Of a stretch of DNA of 64,000 nucleotides, positions 35,323-48,049 are shown piece after piece (positions within the stretch are counted from its first letter, which is position 1; every line of letters starts with the position of its first letter). The DNA lies in the NCBI RefSeq assembly GCF_003589595.1, contig NW_020653200.1, positions 7,219,268 through 7,283,267 of the forward strand, written 5' to 3'. Under the pieces are notes generated by a model, which saw only the letters and a program-made list of their open reading frames with translations, had not been told where the DNA came from and made no database searches. This stretch comes from Hyposmocoma kahamanoa. Taxonomy: Eukaryota > Arthropoda > Insecta > Lepidoptera > Cosmopterigidae. The position numbers were made by a program, and so were the translations under genes.

Positions 35323-36547
35323 GGGCGCACTATAAGTTTCCGGAATTGGCTACTTACATAAACAATATTTAAAAAGTAATTACAACATTTGAAAATGGAA
35401 CTCTTTGGCTGTAAAATGCAGTTTGTTTCATCTGACTGTCACTTGTTTTTACATTGTGGCGTCATTTATAGAAATTGGTTGTCTACATCACCATGGATTT
35501 AACTCGTGAAAATTTTAGTAGTATGATTTTTTACGATTTTGGGTGTAACTTAACAGCTCAGCGGAGCTTCGCTCGGCTGCAAACAGCTTTTGGTGATGAA
35601 GCACCATGCAAGACGACTATTTATAGCAGGTTTGCAGAATTCAAACGCGGTCGTGTGAATCTCAGTGACGAATTTCGTGATGGTCGCCCGTCCACTGCTG
35701 TGAACAACAAAAACATCGATGGTGTGCGCCGTATGATCAAAACAGACAGGCATGTGACATACTATGAGGTTCGGGCATCTTTAGGTATAGGCATAAGTCA
35801 AATACAATCAATACTACACAAACATTTGTGTGTGAAAAAGCTGTGCTCTCGGTGGATCCCACACAATTTGACTGTGGCTCAAAAAACGGATCGCATCACT
35901 TGGTGCAATGCCATGCTTACCAGATTCAACGAAGGGGCGTCAAATTTGGTGTGGGATATAATAACAGGTGATGAAATATGGATTTATAGTTACAATCCCA
36001 AAACAAAGCAGTAGTCGAACGTATGGGTCTTTCGAGATGAGCCGAAACCAACCAAAGTGGCGCGCATGCAAAGTGCCTCTAAGCGGATGATTACTTGTTT
36101 TTTTAATAAAACTGGACACGTGGCTACTGTTGCTTTGGAAAATCGTTGTACCGTGAATAGTGATTGGTACACGACCATTTGTTTGCCGGAAGGTATTGAC
36201 AAACTCCGTAAAAATAACCGTACACACCGTATCATATTGCACTACGACAATGCCAGTTCTCACGGTCAGACAGACAAACGGATTTTTGAACATGAACTAC
36301 GTTGACCTTATGAGCCATCCTGCGTACAGTCCCGACCTGGCACCTTGTGACTTTTATTTATTTCCAAAAATTAAGAACCAGTTACGCGGTCAACGATTTT
36401 CATCACCTGAAGAGGCTGTCGAAGAGTATGAAAAATNNNNNNNNNNCATTAACGCTAACGGAGAATATTTTGAGAAACAATAAATTCATTTCTGATCATT
36501 TATAGTATTTTTTTCTTATTCATTCCGGAAACTTATAGTAAGGCCCA
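35323..36547 (+). mobile_element. mariner transposon, broken copy 1 (contains an assembly gap)
   Basis: Terminal inverted repeats CTATAAGTTTCCGGAA (35330) and TTCCGGAAACTTATAG (36523-36538), preceded by a TA. The transposase frame starts at 35475/35490 and has the mariner signatures GDEIW, DNASSH and SPDLAPCDFYLFP. It is inactive: an in-frame TAG follows KTKQ at 36012, a 2-nt deletion near 36260 (relative to copy 2) shifts the frame, and ten N's at 36437-36446 replace part of the C-terminus. GDEIW also differs from the usual GDE(T/S)W. Confidence 0.93.
36437..36446. other. assembly gap (ten N's)
   Basis: Ten undefined bases inside mariner copy 1. Aligning to copy 2 shows about 75 bases are missing between the flanking positions, so the N count is a placeholder and not the true size. 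Confidence 0.97.
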
Positions 36548-37117
36548 CGTACATTAATGTGGTAACCTTGACAATATCCAGACTACCCAACTCCAAATTG
36601 GCTTACAGATGTTGACTTTTATTGACTGGTGTAGGTACGTTGTTTGTATTGGAGGTTTTAAATTTTTTTTTAAATTTTTTTATAGAGTATGATAATGTTC
36701 CCACTTGGTTCCAATTTCGTAATCATTTCAATATTCACCACGTATTTTCTTAATTCGTTTCCTTACCATGTGTTCGTTGCAACCAGGGTACATACGTTGC
36801 CGGACGTTTTTATGGTATTGCTTAGTGTCAGTTAAAGTATGAACTGTGAATTTAAAGCAGCCTACCTCGACTGTTTTATTCCACCTTGTCATTGAGAAAA
36901 ATTTCGTAACAACTTTGGTCGGCTTTATTTTTAGCCGCCCGTAACGTGAGTGTAATTTCTTTTCCCGTAAGGATTGAGAGTTGACTTAGGATTCATGGTT
37001 TTGATTAAGGTGTCAATTTATTTCGTTACGCAATATCTACTGCAAGAATAGAAAACTAAGAAATATGTCAAAGTTGTGTTCGATTGAAACTTTTTTTACT
37101 TTCTTGTTAAACTACCA

Positions 37118-37390
37118 AGTGACGGGACGAATAAGTCCTGGGCCTGGTGATAAGCGACACGGTTGTTCATAACAGTGCCACTCAGAGCTTTAAACCGCAA
37201 AAACCGAAGGGGCGCAGTGGCAATACTGAGACATAAGTTGACAAGTCCCATGTGCCTGTAATTTCACCAGCATCCTTACCCTTCAGAACCGGAACGCAAT
37301 AATGTTCACATTAATTGGGCGGCAGAAATAGTTAAGGTAGCAGTACTTCCCTGGACGAACTCTTTCACAAGGAGCTCTATTGCTGCTAAA
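37118..37390 (+). repeat. dispersed repeat family A, copy facing an inverted partner
   Basis: GTGACGGGACGAATAAGTCC through GGACGAACTCTTTCACAAGG. The reverse copy at 37865-38110 lies 475 bp downstream, so the pair forms a large inverted repeat. Confidence 0.75.
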
Positions 37391-37864
37391 TGCCCATAGT
37401 AATCTACAATTATCTAAGGTTTAATTTGTCAAGCTCAAATATGCTTTATTAACATGAAGACAATTATCATTTACATGAAAACTGAAAACTGACCAGTACG
37501 TCAACAATCTTCCGTCCAAGCTAACGTAGCAGCTACATTGTGATAGCAACTTGAAAGTAAAATAAAGAATTTTAAAATATTTGTCATAAACAGTTTAACA
37601 TTATGTACCAAAGAGCGGTTAACTCCAATAAATCGGTTCCTTATACATTAAAATGACACTTAATTTCGTAGTTTTCTTTTTATCATATTAGTTGTGTAAC
37701 AGAGCGAACACATGATAGTTATTTTCATAGAAAAATGCCAAAGATATGTGTATTATATATAAAAAAAGTCAGCTTGGAGAGCAGTAAACAGGCAGTAGCA
37801 GAGAGAAACCAATTGTTTACACAAATAATAAATTACAACTATTTCACAAAAAATAAAGAAGTAG

Positions 37865-38110
37865 CAGCAGACCTCGTGAAAGAGTTCATCCAAGGTAGTA
37901 CTGCCACCTTAGCTATTTCCACTCCAAGCGGTAGGTAATGAGAGCATTACTGCGTTTCGGTTGGTGAAATTACAGGCACATGGGACATGTCAACTTATGT
38001 CCCAGGGTGACGAGCGCTGTTGCAGTGCTCCTTAGATCTTTGTGCAACTGCAACTGTTATGGACAAGCGTGACGCTAACACCAGGCGCAGGACTTGTTCG
38101 TCCCGTCACT
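37865..38110 (-). repeat. dispersed repeat family A, inverted partner
   Basis: CGTGAAAGAGTTCATCCAAG, GTGAAATTACAGGCACATGG, ACCAGGCGCAGGACTTGTTC, GTCCCGTCACTTGG: reverse of 37118-37390. Confidence 0.75.
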
Positions 38111-38139
38111 TGGTATTATATAAAAAAATATAATTTCAC

Positions 38140-38945
38140 AACTACGTTCAGACGTTTCTTGCCTGTGGACCACCGGCCTGGTTCACCTGAGTGGACCACG
38201 GGCAATTATTTCTTCCCGTGGTTCACCTCAAACGTATAATATAGAAATACTCAAAACATACATTGGTGGTGACGATTATAATATTTATCGTTTTGGAAAA
38301 TATATACATAGTTAGACATATATTTTTTAAAACTACGTAATAAATACATTATTTAAACTAATATTGTGAATACTTTCACGCGCTTGTTGATGATAATTTA
38401 GGTATTGGCTCGTAGGTGGTTTCGACAGTTTATTCTAGTTATTCAATTTCGAGAGATTATCCTGAAAAATAAATATGATAGATAAAATTGAGAAAAATAG
38501 GAGCCTATATAATGTAGCCTAATATAATATAGCCTATAAATAAAATTTAGCAGTTAACAATAACATATCCATTATATTTTAGTTTTATGGATAAAGAACA
38601 CCTCCATGGCGCGGATCCGTTTTCAAATGCTTTAATTTTATAAAATGGATGTTCCTTGGACAAATAAAACATTGCTACCTTCTGTCAGATTAAAATGAAG
38701 TTCTCCACTGCACAATTTATACTTTTAAAATTTAATTTATCCGTATTTTTGTCCTTCAGTTTTAATAACAAGGTGATCACGAGAAAAGAAAAATGTGTAG
38801 GTGATCCACGGGAAGAAAAAATTTCCCATGATCCAGTCAGGTGGACATAGGTGAACCACGGGAAGAAATAATTGCTCGTGGTCCACCCATGTAAGTCCGC
38901 CAGGTGGTCCACGGGCAAGAAGCGGACAAAATAATAACTGTCAAA
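38140..38945. repeat. large inverted repeat (foldback element candidate)
   Basis: The left arm 38148-38235 (TTTCTTGCCTGTGGACCACC, GTGGACCACGGGCAATTATT, TCTTCCCGTGGTTCACCT) reappears inverted at 38785-38930 (AGGTGAACCACGGGAAGAAA, TAATTGCTCGTGGTCCACCC, GGTGGTCCACGGGCAAGAAG). The right arm contains an additional internal duplicate of the GTGGTTCACCT unit. About 550 bp of AT-rich DNA lies between. Confidence 0.65.
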
Positions 38946-41855
38946 AAACACATGTCAAAGTATAGAAAATTAACGTAATTCGAAATATAAATAAAAAAAT
39001 ACATATTGAGTTATATATGCCGTTGTAATCAGCTAATGTTTTTGATTCCAACGGTGTGAAAAAAAGTGTCGCTTATCCCATTTTGCCTTTCAAGCGTCGA
39101 TTTATATAAAAGGGTCTGCCGCCAACAAGTTACTATGAACATATTTTTTATTTAGCCTCACAAACGGAAGGTTAGTGTAAGTAATTACAGAAAGTAGTTA
39201 AGTTAAAGCACATGTAGACGAAATAGACGACGATATAACATCAACTTACGTTTCTGCAAGTACTTACATTGCCGTAGCAACATGTCGCAAAATCGAGGTC
39301 GAATGTATGGTAAAAAGTTTACTTCTTCCTTAGAAAAATAACTGGAAATGTGCAAACATGTTACGGCGATTGCTGTACCGTCAAAGTTGTAATTGCTATC
39401 ACTACAAGCAGGTTACGACACAACAGCAGAAATATTATCCATTTAAATATCATTATTGTTATAGAGGTATAGATTATACAGTAATTAGTTGGCTATCAAC
39501 AGAATTAACAGAACTGTTGCTTACGTCAACATACAGAAATATTTCAGAAATTGTTTTTTGAAATTTTGTAATAATGTAGAATTACCTATCACAGGAAAAA
39601 CTGGTCAACAGAGTTGAGAAGAATTCCCAACGCAATAGAATGCGTTAAATGAATTCTGACGTGAAAAGTGATTACGTTAATGTGTGAAGCTAGCTTATAA
39701 ATGGAAAGTGAAATGTTTTAGATATATAAACTATAAGAAATGTAGCTGAAACTCTTCCAGAAATCAAAAAATTTTGGGCGTTTTCTATAAACTAAATGAT
39801 ATTATATGAACGCCTATTAAACAAGAAGAGAATTCATATGAGATACGTGGTTTTCCCATAAATAAACAACGATTCTCGTTTTATATTATTCTGAAATATG
39901 GCTGTGGTTGCGTAATTTATTGAGTAGGCGCACTTAAAACTCAATACCTACATCTTAATTTTCATAATACTGTTCCCAAGTAACGCAATCTTGCTATATC
40001 CCTTATGCTTTATCCTTATAGAACCAATTCGATTATTTGTAAGGTCATGACACTAGTGGAAAAACGAGCCTATCTTGTAATTTTAAGTTACTCGTATATA
40101 ATACCGGTTAAAAGGGTTTGACAAGCAGTTTTAAGTTCCATAACCGCTTTCATATTGTGTAGTCTTTAAAATTAACCAATAAAAGGAACGGATCCATGCC
40201 CCACATTTTATTTTATACTACTTAGTACATTCTATAACAATCATCATTTACGTTTTCATAGTACGTTTTGTTACTAATCGCTGTATTCACGCTCGTTTTG
40301 TAACCATTATGCGCGGCTCAACAGCATAGAAGAATTTATGATAAAGTAGCTGCATAAGAGATGCAATAATCACTATACTGCTTCTAGAAGCTTTGTAATA
40401 ATAGTAGGTACTATGATATTGGTCATAAAATAAAATAAATAAAATCGTACTGATTTTACATGCAAAATACATTATAAAATACAAACAATTATAAAATATT
40501 AAATAATTCGTTCATAAAAACAATGAAGGAAAATATAATAATAATAATAGAAAACAAAAGTTAAAACAAATAAGCAAATAAAAAAGGATGTCAAAAACTC
40601 AGCATTTGAGGACTATGCTAATTATATAGCCCTCGCTGATAATCTGCAATGGCCTGTCATAAAAATAAAACACCACAATTAAATAAAAATAAAAATAAAT
40701 TTCAAATACTAACACAATCAGTCACTAAATAAATTAAATCAAGTTAAATAATAACAATAATATTTTATATCGTAAATCAGTAACTCGCCACTTTACTCTT
40801 ATATTTTATTTTTGAATGTATGTACTAGTTATTTTATATTTTTGAATTTATTTGTCTACAGAAATATATTTTTACGTAATTATGCTCAGAATGTTAGAAG
40901 AGTTAAAATTAGCATGAAACGAGATGTATTTGTAGGCGCTGGGACTTATTGTGCACGGCCTGTTACGGTTGAATAAACTCCTTTTGGGCACAATTTTATG
41001 CTTCCTTCAGTTCCATTTCAACATACAACCGTAGCGTAAGTGTTACACAAGAGTGGAAGAATATTTTTTTCATTATTACTTTATGTTGCGTCAGTCGAAA
41101 ACTGAAATATGAAATAGAAGTATTAATTTTAAAGTATTATTGCTAATAACAATTAACATGCCTTAGTTATTCGTGAGCATATAGACAGCTAACACTTTCA
41201 AGTCCGCAATGTGAATAGATAGTGCTTATTCAAATAATTTGGAAGCTCTATACTTCGTTTTATTTTACCATTAGACAGAAGGAAAATTTGGGTCTTTTAT
41301 TAGACATATTTCATTAGTTATTTTGTAAGCAAAGCAACTCAAACAAAAAATTTATTAAACACTGAAACAAAATTAATTCTTTCTTGAAACAAAATTATTA
41401 CGTTTTTTATGTCACTGAATAACATATTTTATTTCAATTTTTTAAGTGTAGTCACTGAATAACACTAAAAAGATAGAAATACATAAATATTATCTTTACA
41501 TATTTAATTTATTTCAAAGACTTGCACTATAAAAAACTTAAAGAAACAGAGCTTCTAAATATTATATGGATTATTTTTATAAAATAAGAACATGTCATTT
41601 GCAAATGTAATTTTGAATCAATTCTGTCGGTCTATTCCTTTACAGTAATTTGTTGACTGAAGAAAAATGTTTACGATCACTGCTACTTTGTAATGCTCAT
41701 ATTACTGGTTTAATGCAGAAATAAATGAGGTGGTAATGTAAGGACATGACTCCTAAAGATACGTCTTCTAAAACTCCAAATTTTTATTATTTATTTGATG
41801 ATTTTGATGACTCAATTTTTCAAAATCTTTGCAACTTTCTGCTTTATCTTAAGTA
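38946..41855. other. no gene seen; AT-rich
   Basis: Long AT-rich tract with A-runs and AATAATAATA at about 40535. The open frame at 39358 has a Tyr/Arg-rich composition but no known pattern. Confidence 0.55.
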
Positions 41856-41958
41856 CAGGGTCAAGTGCGCAACACTTGACACTTAAAATCTAAATTCAAC
41901 TCTCTACCGATTGACATAAGAAAGGTCTAAAGTGTCAAGCTTTATGTGCTCTTGACTG
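41856..41958. mobile_element. small foldback MITE with TA flanks
   Basis: A 103-bp element. CAGGGTCAAGTGCGCAACAC at the left pairs imperfectly with GTGTCAAGCTTTATGTGCTC and CTTGACTG at the right. TA flanks both sides. A more diverged relative lies at 22063-22165. Confidence 0.5.
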
Positions 41959-42235
41959 TACCATTGTGCTGCGCTGTGTAGGTTTTCGCTATTGATTTAC
42001 TACCATTATAGGACTTTAAGAACAATAGTAATCATATTAACTCTTAACTATGTGTGTCCATAAATATGTTCTTTATGCTAATGAGCAGCAAAATCTTAAA
42101 TACAGCAAATCTACAGTTTTTATTTATAGTCTTCTATTAATATTTTAAATGTTCGACGGGTTCTATAATAGTAATATTAAGTTTATTGAGTATTTCGATA
42201 TTTTGCTACCATGATATTAAATTATTTTTTGTAAA

Positions 42236-42335
42236 ATTAATAATACAAAGATCGAACGAGAACGATCGACACGAACCAGCGCCTCTATCATACCGTGGCT
42301 AACGAGCTCCCAACTGAGCTACGAAACAAACCAGC
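42236..42335 (-). mobile_element. tRNA-derived SINE, third family, diverged copy
   Basis: On the minus strand GTAGCTCAGTTGGGAGCTCG is a clear box A, followed by GGCGCTGGTTCGTGTCGATC and CGATCTTTGTATTATTAATT. Its box A is the best preserved of the three copies. Confidence 0.5.
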
Positions 42336-42663
42336 AGACGTTACGAATTGTTCTATGTCCTTGTTACAGATCTTGCAGTTTTTGGTTATTAACGACTTTT
42401 TTTGCCGTTGCACCATCTGTGAGAAATCTATGAAAAATTCGTAGAGTCTGCTGGTACTTACTTTGGCACAGTTGAGAGAGCGTTAGCCACGATATAGTGG
42501 GTTCTATAATATTTTAGTATAAAGTCAAAGGCGGTATTTGCATCCGTTATAGGCTCTTCTTTTGTAGCGGCGGAAATCGTTACGTAACTCAAAGCTACTT
42601 CCTGAGCAACTTAAAACTACTTAAGACGCCATCGATTTCTTAGGATTTCGTGATTGTTACACA

Positions 42664-42777
42664 TAGGAAATGAAACTATTTTTCCGGATTTAAATGGCGT
42701 AAATTTGTTTTTTCAAACAAATTGGTTTGTTTGAAGAAACAAATATACGCGATTATGCGAAATATATTCATTTCCTA
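42664..42777. repeat. long imperfect hairpin (small foldback element)
   Basis: Outer arms TAGGAAATGAA and TTCATTTCCTA are perfect, and inner arms GCGTAAATTTGTTTTTTCAA and TTTGTTTGAAGAAACAAATA pair closely. Relatives of the inner arm occur at 3061-3105, 3506-3527 and 25497-25580 (CAAACAAACCAACG phrases). Confidence 0.6.
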
Positions 42778-45094
42778 TACTTAAGTCGATGTTATAGAAC
42801 TTAAAGTCTCAACGTAGGCTTCAGTTTCCACTAATATATTGGTTGGAGCGTTACTAATTAATGTCCGTTCGCACAAACCGCTTTAGCTTTATATCCGTCA
42901 ACAAATAAGTGATTAAAATGCAAACACTTGCAATTATGACATCAGTAGCTCGCTACGTACATACGTATCTATCAACTATAACAATGTACTTACGCTATTG
43001 AATTTACGTTGTGTGTTTAGAAAGTGGCTAATTAGCGGGCGTTGTGTTTGTCATTGTATCAGTAGCACGGGTCATCGCAGACCTAATTAACGTTTAGTTA
43101 ATGGCACTACATTTTACATTTCGGGCATGTGAAGTGGCATGAAACAATCATCGAGTTGATCACTATTCAATAGTTCATCAGAAATTCACATATAAACTTA
43201 TTTTCGTCTCTATGAAGTGAGACGTAACTTTAATTTGTTATTTTGTAACAGTCGTCGCATTGCCAGAATAAAGAAAGGATTTTCTTAATGACAATGAAAA
43301 TTATTTTCATATATTAAATGCCATTGTGCTGAACCAGACAATATAAAAGTCGCACAAAGCTAATAACTGTATTGGATCTCAGCGGAAAAATATTTGCTGA
43401 GGGATAGATTGACTAAAAATCCATAGAAAATTTTAATTTAAAATAAATGGCATTCAGCGAATTGTCGTGTTGTGCACCATGACTTTCCGGACCTTGGTTA
43501 CTTTTAGAATCATTATATATTTTTCAGGATTACTAAATTTAAACGTTCATTTCCATAGTTCCATTACATGTATGAATGAGGTAATATTATTATATTCTCG
43601 ACACAAAACGAATTCTCGGCGCTGTCTTTACGTTTCAACGTCTTAAACAAATTTGTTATTCAAATGTTTCAGAAGCATATTGTTACTTGATTTAAATACT
43701 TCCAGAGCATGTTGTCAACTTCACTTAATGACCGTAAGCTCCAATAAGCACTGATGTTGTGTTTACCGCAAAAGCCCGACACGAACATTTCATTTGCGTA
43801 AGCTATAAAATGTCACAGAAATTAGAGGTCGAGGCTTATTCACGATCGTCTGGTTGCTACTATCGATTTTCTTGGAAGTAATACTTCTCTTCAACAAGTA
43901 TTATCTTATGCTTTATTTAATTTAAACTTATATCTGACACTCACCGGGCCCATTCTATTAGTAAGACGAATTTTGTGAATAGTGTATACAGGACTCATTT
44001 TATGCAATTACAGTTATACACTTCAGCCTGAATCACAATTCGCACGAATTATTCCATCACACCTTCCCGGACTGTTCACCACACCGAGCTCTTCAACGCA
44101 AACAGAGTCATTAGGACTTGTCAACAAATAGTAGATCGGTATCAAAGTAATTGTTAGAGGTTGGGTCACGAAGAGTTAGTACGAAGTCCAATTATAAGAA
44201 TTTAGTTAACATGAGTAATAGTTACGTGGAAACGATGAGACTCTAATTAATGAAACTATCAATGTCACAGTTACCGAACTATTACTTAAAAAGCGACTAC
44301 TTAAAAAACGAGTTGCAGCTTCCACAGACGGACAGGGAATGAGCGACAAGTCCAAAATTAATAGTTAGTCTGTGCGTGTTCAAGGCAGCCCCCATCGAAA
44401 CAATAGGCCATGAGGAGCGCGCAAGAACAGACTTCCCGATGTCAACGTTTATGACGCCTTCGCCATGGCTTCCGCTGTAAATAGTGATTGCCTGACCAAC
44501 TTCGCTGTAGTAATACGGTTAATTGCCCCCTTTAAAAGATAATAAATTGGCACGGTACATCAATTCGTAGAACCTTTTGTACGTTAACTTATTTTGTTAT
44601 TTTAGTACCAATGCCCTTAAAGAATCATTACAATATTTTCATGATTCTGTAAATAAAAGTATTAAAACATTTATCTATTTCAGTTACGTTTTTTCTTGTT
44701 ACTATATTGGTAATTAATTATTGTTTATGGAAGGAAGCGTAGATGACGTGTAGTGGTATTCAAAGAAGTTTAAAGTTATGTTTTTTGCTTGGGAACCTCA
44801 CATCTTCCAGGTATTATATACATGATGTGTTAGCAGCTCCAACACCGATCTCATGATCGGTAAGGTTCTTTCAAGCATCAAAAAGTGCGTTCCATTCATG
44901 GTTTCCCTTTATCAGATTACTAGGCCGATTTGTTTCATTTTATTTTTTGAGGGTCTGCCTTTCTGCTATATAAAATCTTTAAGCCTCTTTAAAATATCAA
45001 AGTATGTGTTCCATTTATCAGATTACTATCACGATCTGTGATAATTTCTGAGGGAACTTTTTCGAATAACTAGATTCACATATTTAGTGCCTGT
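42778..45094. other. no gene seen
   Basis: Unique-looking AT-rich sequence. Imperfect repeats of TTTATCAGATTACTA occur at 44908 and 45015, but nothing else. Confidence 0.55.
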
Positions 45095-45615
45095 GGAGAA
45101 TTATCTGATGACGTTGGCAAGATTACCATGCCAGGTGAATTATCTTCAGGCAAATTTGTAGACGAGATTTATTCTAGAATTCCCGTTTCGTGAATTTATT
45201 TGTTGGGGTATTTGTAGATTTTTTGCTACCAAATTTATCTATATATCGGCAACTAAGATTTAAAATAATTAAAAGTAACAAAGACGTATTTTCTAATTAT
45301 TTTGCTTTATTTCATATTTGTTATTCGTAGGACTCGGTCTTATTATGTTTCTGTTCACCTTAAATTGGTAAGGTCTACAAAGTATTTAGAAGTTAAACAA
45401 CTTGTGAAAAATCTGATGACGTTGGCAACATTACCGTGACAGGTGAATTATCTTCAGGCAATTTTATATACGCAAGCATTGCTGTTTCATAAATTCTGTG
45501 TTCTAAGAACTTGGAATAATTAAAAGTAAGCACCACGTTATTTCTAATTATTTTGAGGGAGCGTGTAGGACTCGGCCATGATAGGTTTCCGTTCAACTTA
45601 TTTTTGAGGTCTGCA
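45095..45615. repeat. tandem duplication of about 300 bp, diverged
   Basis: AATTATCTGATGACGTTGGC, GCCAGGTGAATTATCTTCAG, AATAATTAAAAGTAACAAAG and AGGACTCGGTCTTATTATGT recur in the same order from 45412 onward (TCTGATGACGTTGGCAACAT, AATAATTAAAAGTAAGCACC, AGGACTCGGCCATGATAGGT). Non-coding as far as visible. Confidence 0.6.
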
Positions 45616-47512
45616 AAATGTTAACAAGGAACATTGAATAATCCGTAATGTCTTAAAATAGCGCTATTTTGAAAAATAAGTATTACGTATCTTTACTACT
45701 ATTCTCTAGACTAAGTTAATTTTCACGAAAATTTCAAAGTGTATTCATTATTTGTTGTTTAATTTATTGCAGTAGTTCGGAACAAACAAATATGCAGTAA
45801 AAATCTTTGGAGCATACAACGCATAGTCTCAAGCCCACATTTATTGTTGAATTTTTAGTGGCTTTTATCTATTGATATCACTGAACGGGGTGCATGAACA
45901 TTATGTTCGTTATTCGTTGGGCTTTTCCTAGAAAGATATTGGTTTTAGTTTTTTTTCTCGCTAACAAGTGTATGAGCAAGCGAGTAAAAGAACTGTGACG
46001 TAGAGCCAGGCAGACTCACATGCAGATAGGCAGACGTCGTGACAGATAGTTATGTCGAAAATACACACTTCAAAAAGTGTCTAGGTATCAAGCATGTTAT
46101 TATTGTTTGCAAATTACTGAGAATCTGGTTTTTATTGAATTTTTTTAACACCAATGGATTTGTTTTGGTCAATTTCAATTTTAATTCATATTTTAATATA
46201 ATGGACCAAAAAAATTCTCGATGTTAAAAAAATAACAATTAAAAAAACTAATTTTCAGTGATTTGCAAAAACTTGCTCGATCCTTAGACATTTTTGATGT
46301 GTGTGCCTAGTTTGACTGCGGCGCCGCAATTATTGTGCGATTCGATTAGGCACAGATATGTCATGCCTTTGAAGTCATTGCGAGGCTACGAATGAACGAA
46401 AATCAATGATACATACGAGTATTTGTTTCACGCTTAGCCTAGAGTTCACCGTATCAATTCCAGTAAAAAATCAACATGCGACATGACTTGCGGTAGTTGG
46501 TCAGTCATAAAGAGCGTTGTGTTCTTTTGTCTTCCTTTGCATTTAATTTACTCGTTGCATCTGGAACGTACGGAGAACGTGCATAATATATACTTAAAAT
46601 CGTTTTTAAATTTTCTTTTGATTTCTGTGGTTTTGATATATAAGTTATGTAGCATCTGTTACTTATTGACAACAATCCTCTATAATTGCGTAACGTGCAT
46701 CTATCACTTCTATCTATCTAAAAGTAGGTCTATTTTCATATCTATTTTTAGGTAGGTATCGTGAATCTGAAATGGTATTTTATGTAATCGTTGCATAAAG
46801 CAGGTAAAGCCTCGCGGCCTATTATGTAATAATTGCATACAATATTTTTTCTACGAGTAAATATAATAATTAAACAGATACAATATTTAATGCATATTTT
46901 GTTAACAATCCATTGCAACAAACGCAATTTTTTGTAATAAATTTTAACGCATTTATTAGAGTAGGCAAACATTCACGAAATTTAGACGAAAGCCAAACAA
47001 ACAAATGTTACAAAATATAAAATCAAAAAGATAAAATAGGACTGGCCAAGTAGGTACCGCATATTTTTTACCGATCTTTTTTATAAAGATTTATGGCCCG
47101 ATTGCAAGACTTTTAGGTCAATTTTACCAATCAGGAGGAAAATAAGACTTTCTTTTTTTTAAAATCCTTAAAGTACTCTAATGAAATTTTTCAGTTCAGT
47201 GGCCATAGACGATAGAATTTTGATTCAGACCTAAAAAAAGCGCCTTTATGATATGGTTTACGAAATTATAATAGACAGATTAAAGTACGGTAGTAGAAAA
47301 ATGTTTTTACGTTTTACTTTTTCGAAACGGTCTTTGGTTTTGACAGCACGGAGCACCAGCTGATTACAGCACATGTAATGTGATATAATAATATTCAGTA
47401 AAGCTTTGTTTGTACCAGGGTTTGAACCCATGTATAGGTATTTTCTACTAATAATAAGATAGATAATAATATAATAGAAGATAAAATTAAATAAATTTAC
47501 TGCTTCTTCGTA
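45616..47512. other. no gene seen
   Basis: Short open frames only, Phe/Ile/Leu-rich as expected by chance in AT-rich DNA. Confidence 0.55.
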
Positions 47513-47699
47513 GGGTTCAACCCCGTCCTCGATCTGTTTTGCAGCGTTAAGTCTTGAGCGGTTATTGAATCCAGGCGAAGATTTATGCGTCTTGGAGATG
47601 GAATGTTTCTGATTTATCCTCGGGTCTTGCAGCCCGGAAGGTCCAGGGATCGGCTCAGTATTGCTTGACACAGTAAATACTTTGCCATCTCGGTCTCTA
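47513..47699 (-). CDS. possible isolated coding exon, perhaps the 5' part of the CNG gene
   Basis: A minus-strand open segment with acceptor CTTGTTTTGTAG and donor GAAGCA|GTAAAT. It encodes a hydrophilic stretch (DRDGKVFTVSSNTEPIPGPS ... AKQIEDGVEPYEEA) with coding-like composition unlike the AT-rich surroundings. It ends in phase 0, which matches the microexon at 31435 and the exon at 30268. I do not recognise the protein. It could belong to another gene; if it is CNG, the intron is 16 kb. Confidence 0.4.
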
Positions 47700-48049
47700 C
47701 AAAACAAGAAAATCAAATTCCAGTAATTATTTGTATAGTAGGTACTCGCCGTTTCCTAAAATTCCGAGCTCGTCGTATTGTTAACTCGACATAGCTAAAC
47801 ACATTAGTTTATGCTAAGTTATTCATTCAAATATGTGTTGTCGAGTGTCATGTAATGGATAGACCTTTCACACAGGGGATTTCCGAGCGTGTGTCCATAG
47901 AGATAAGTATATGTATTGGCACGAGGGCGCATAGAGGGTGAGTTCAGTTACGCGTAGCTAGAGGCCTTGATGATTTCACTATTTGTTGCTATTTGATTTT
48001 AAGTCGATGATATTATAAAAAAGTATAACTTAACCCGTTTGCTTAACTG

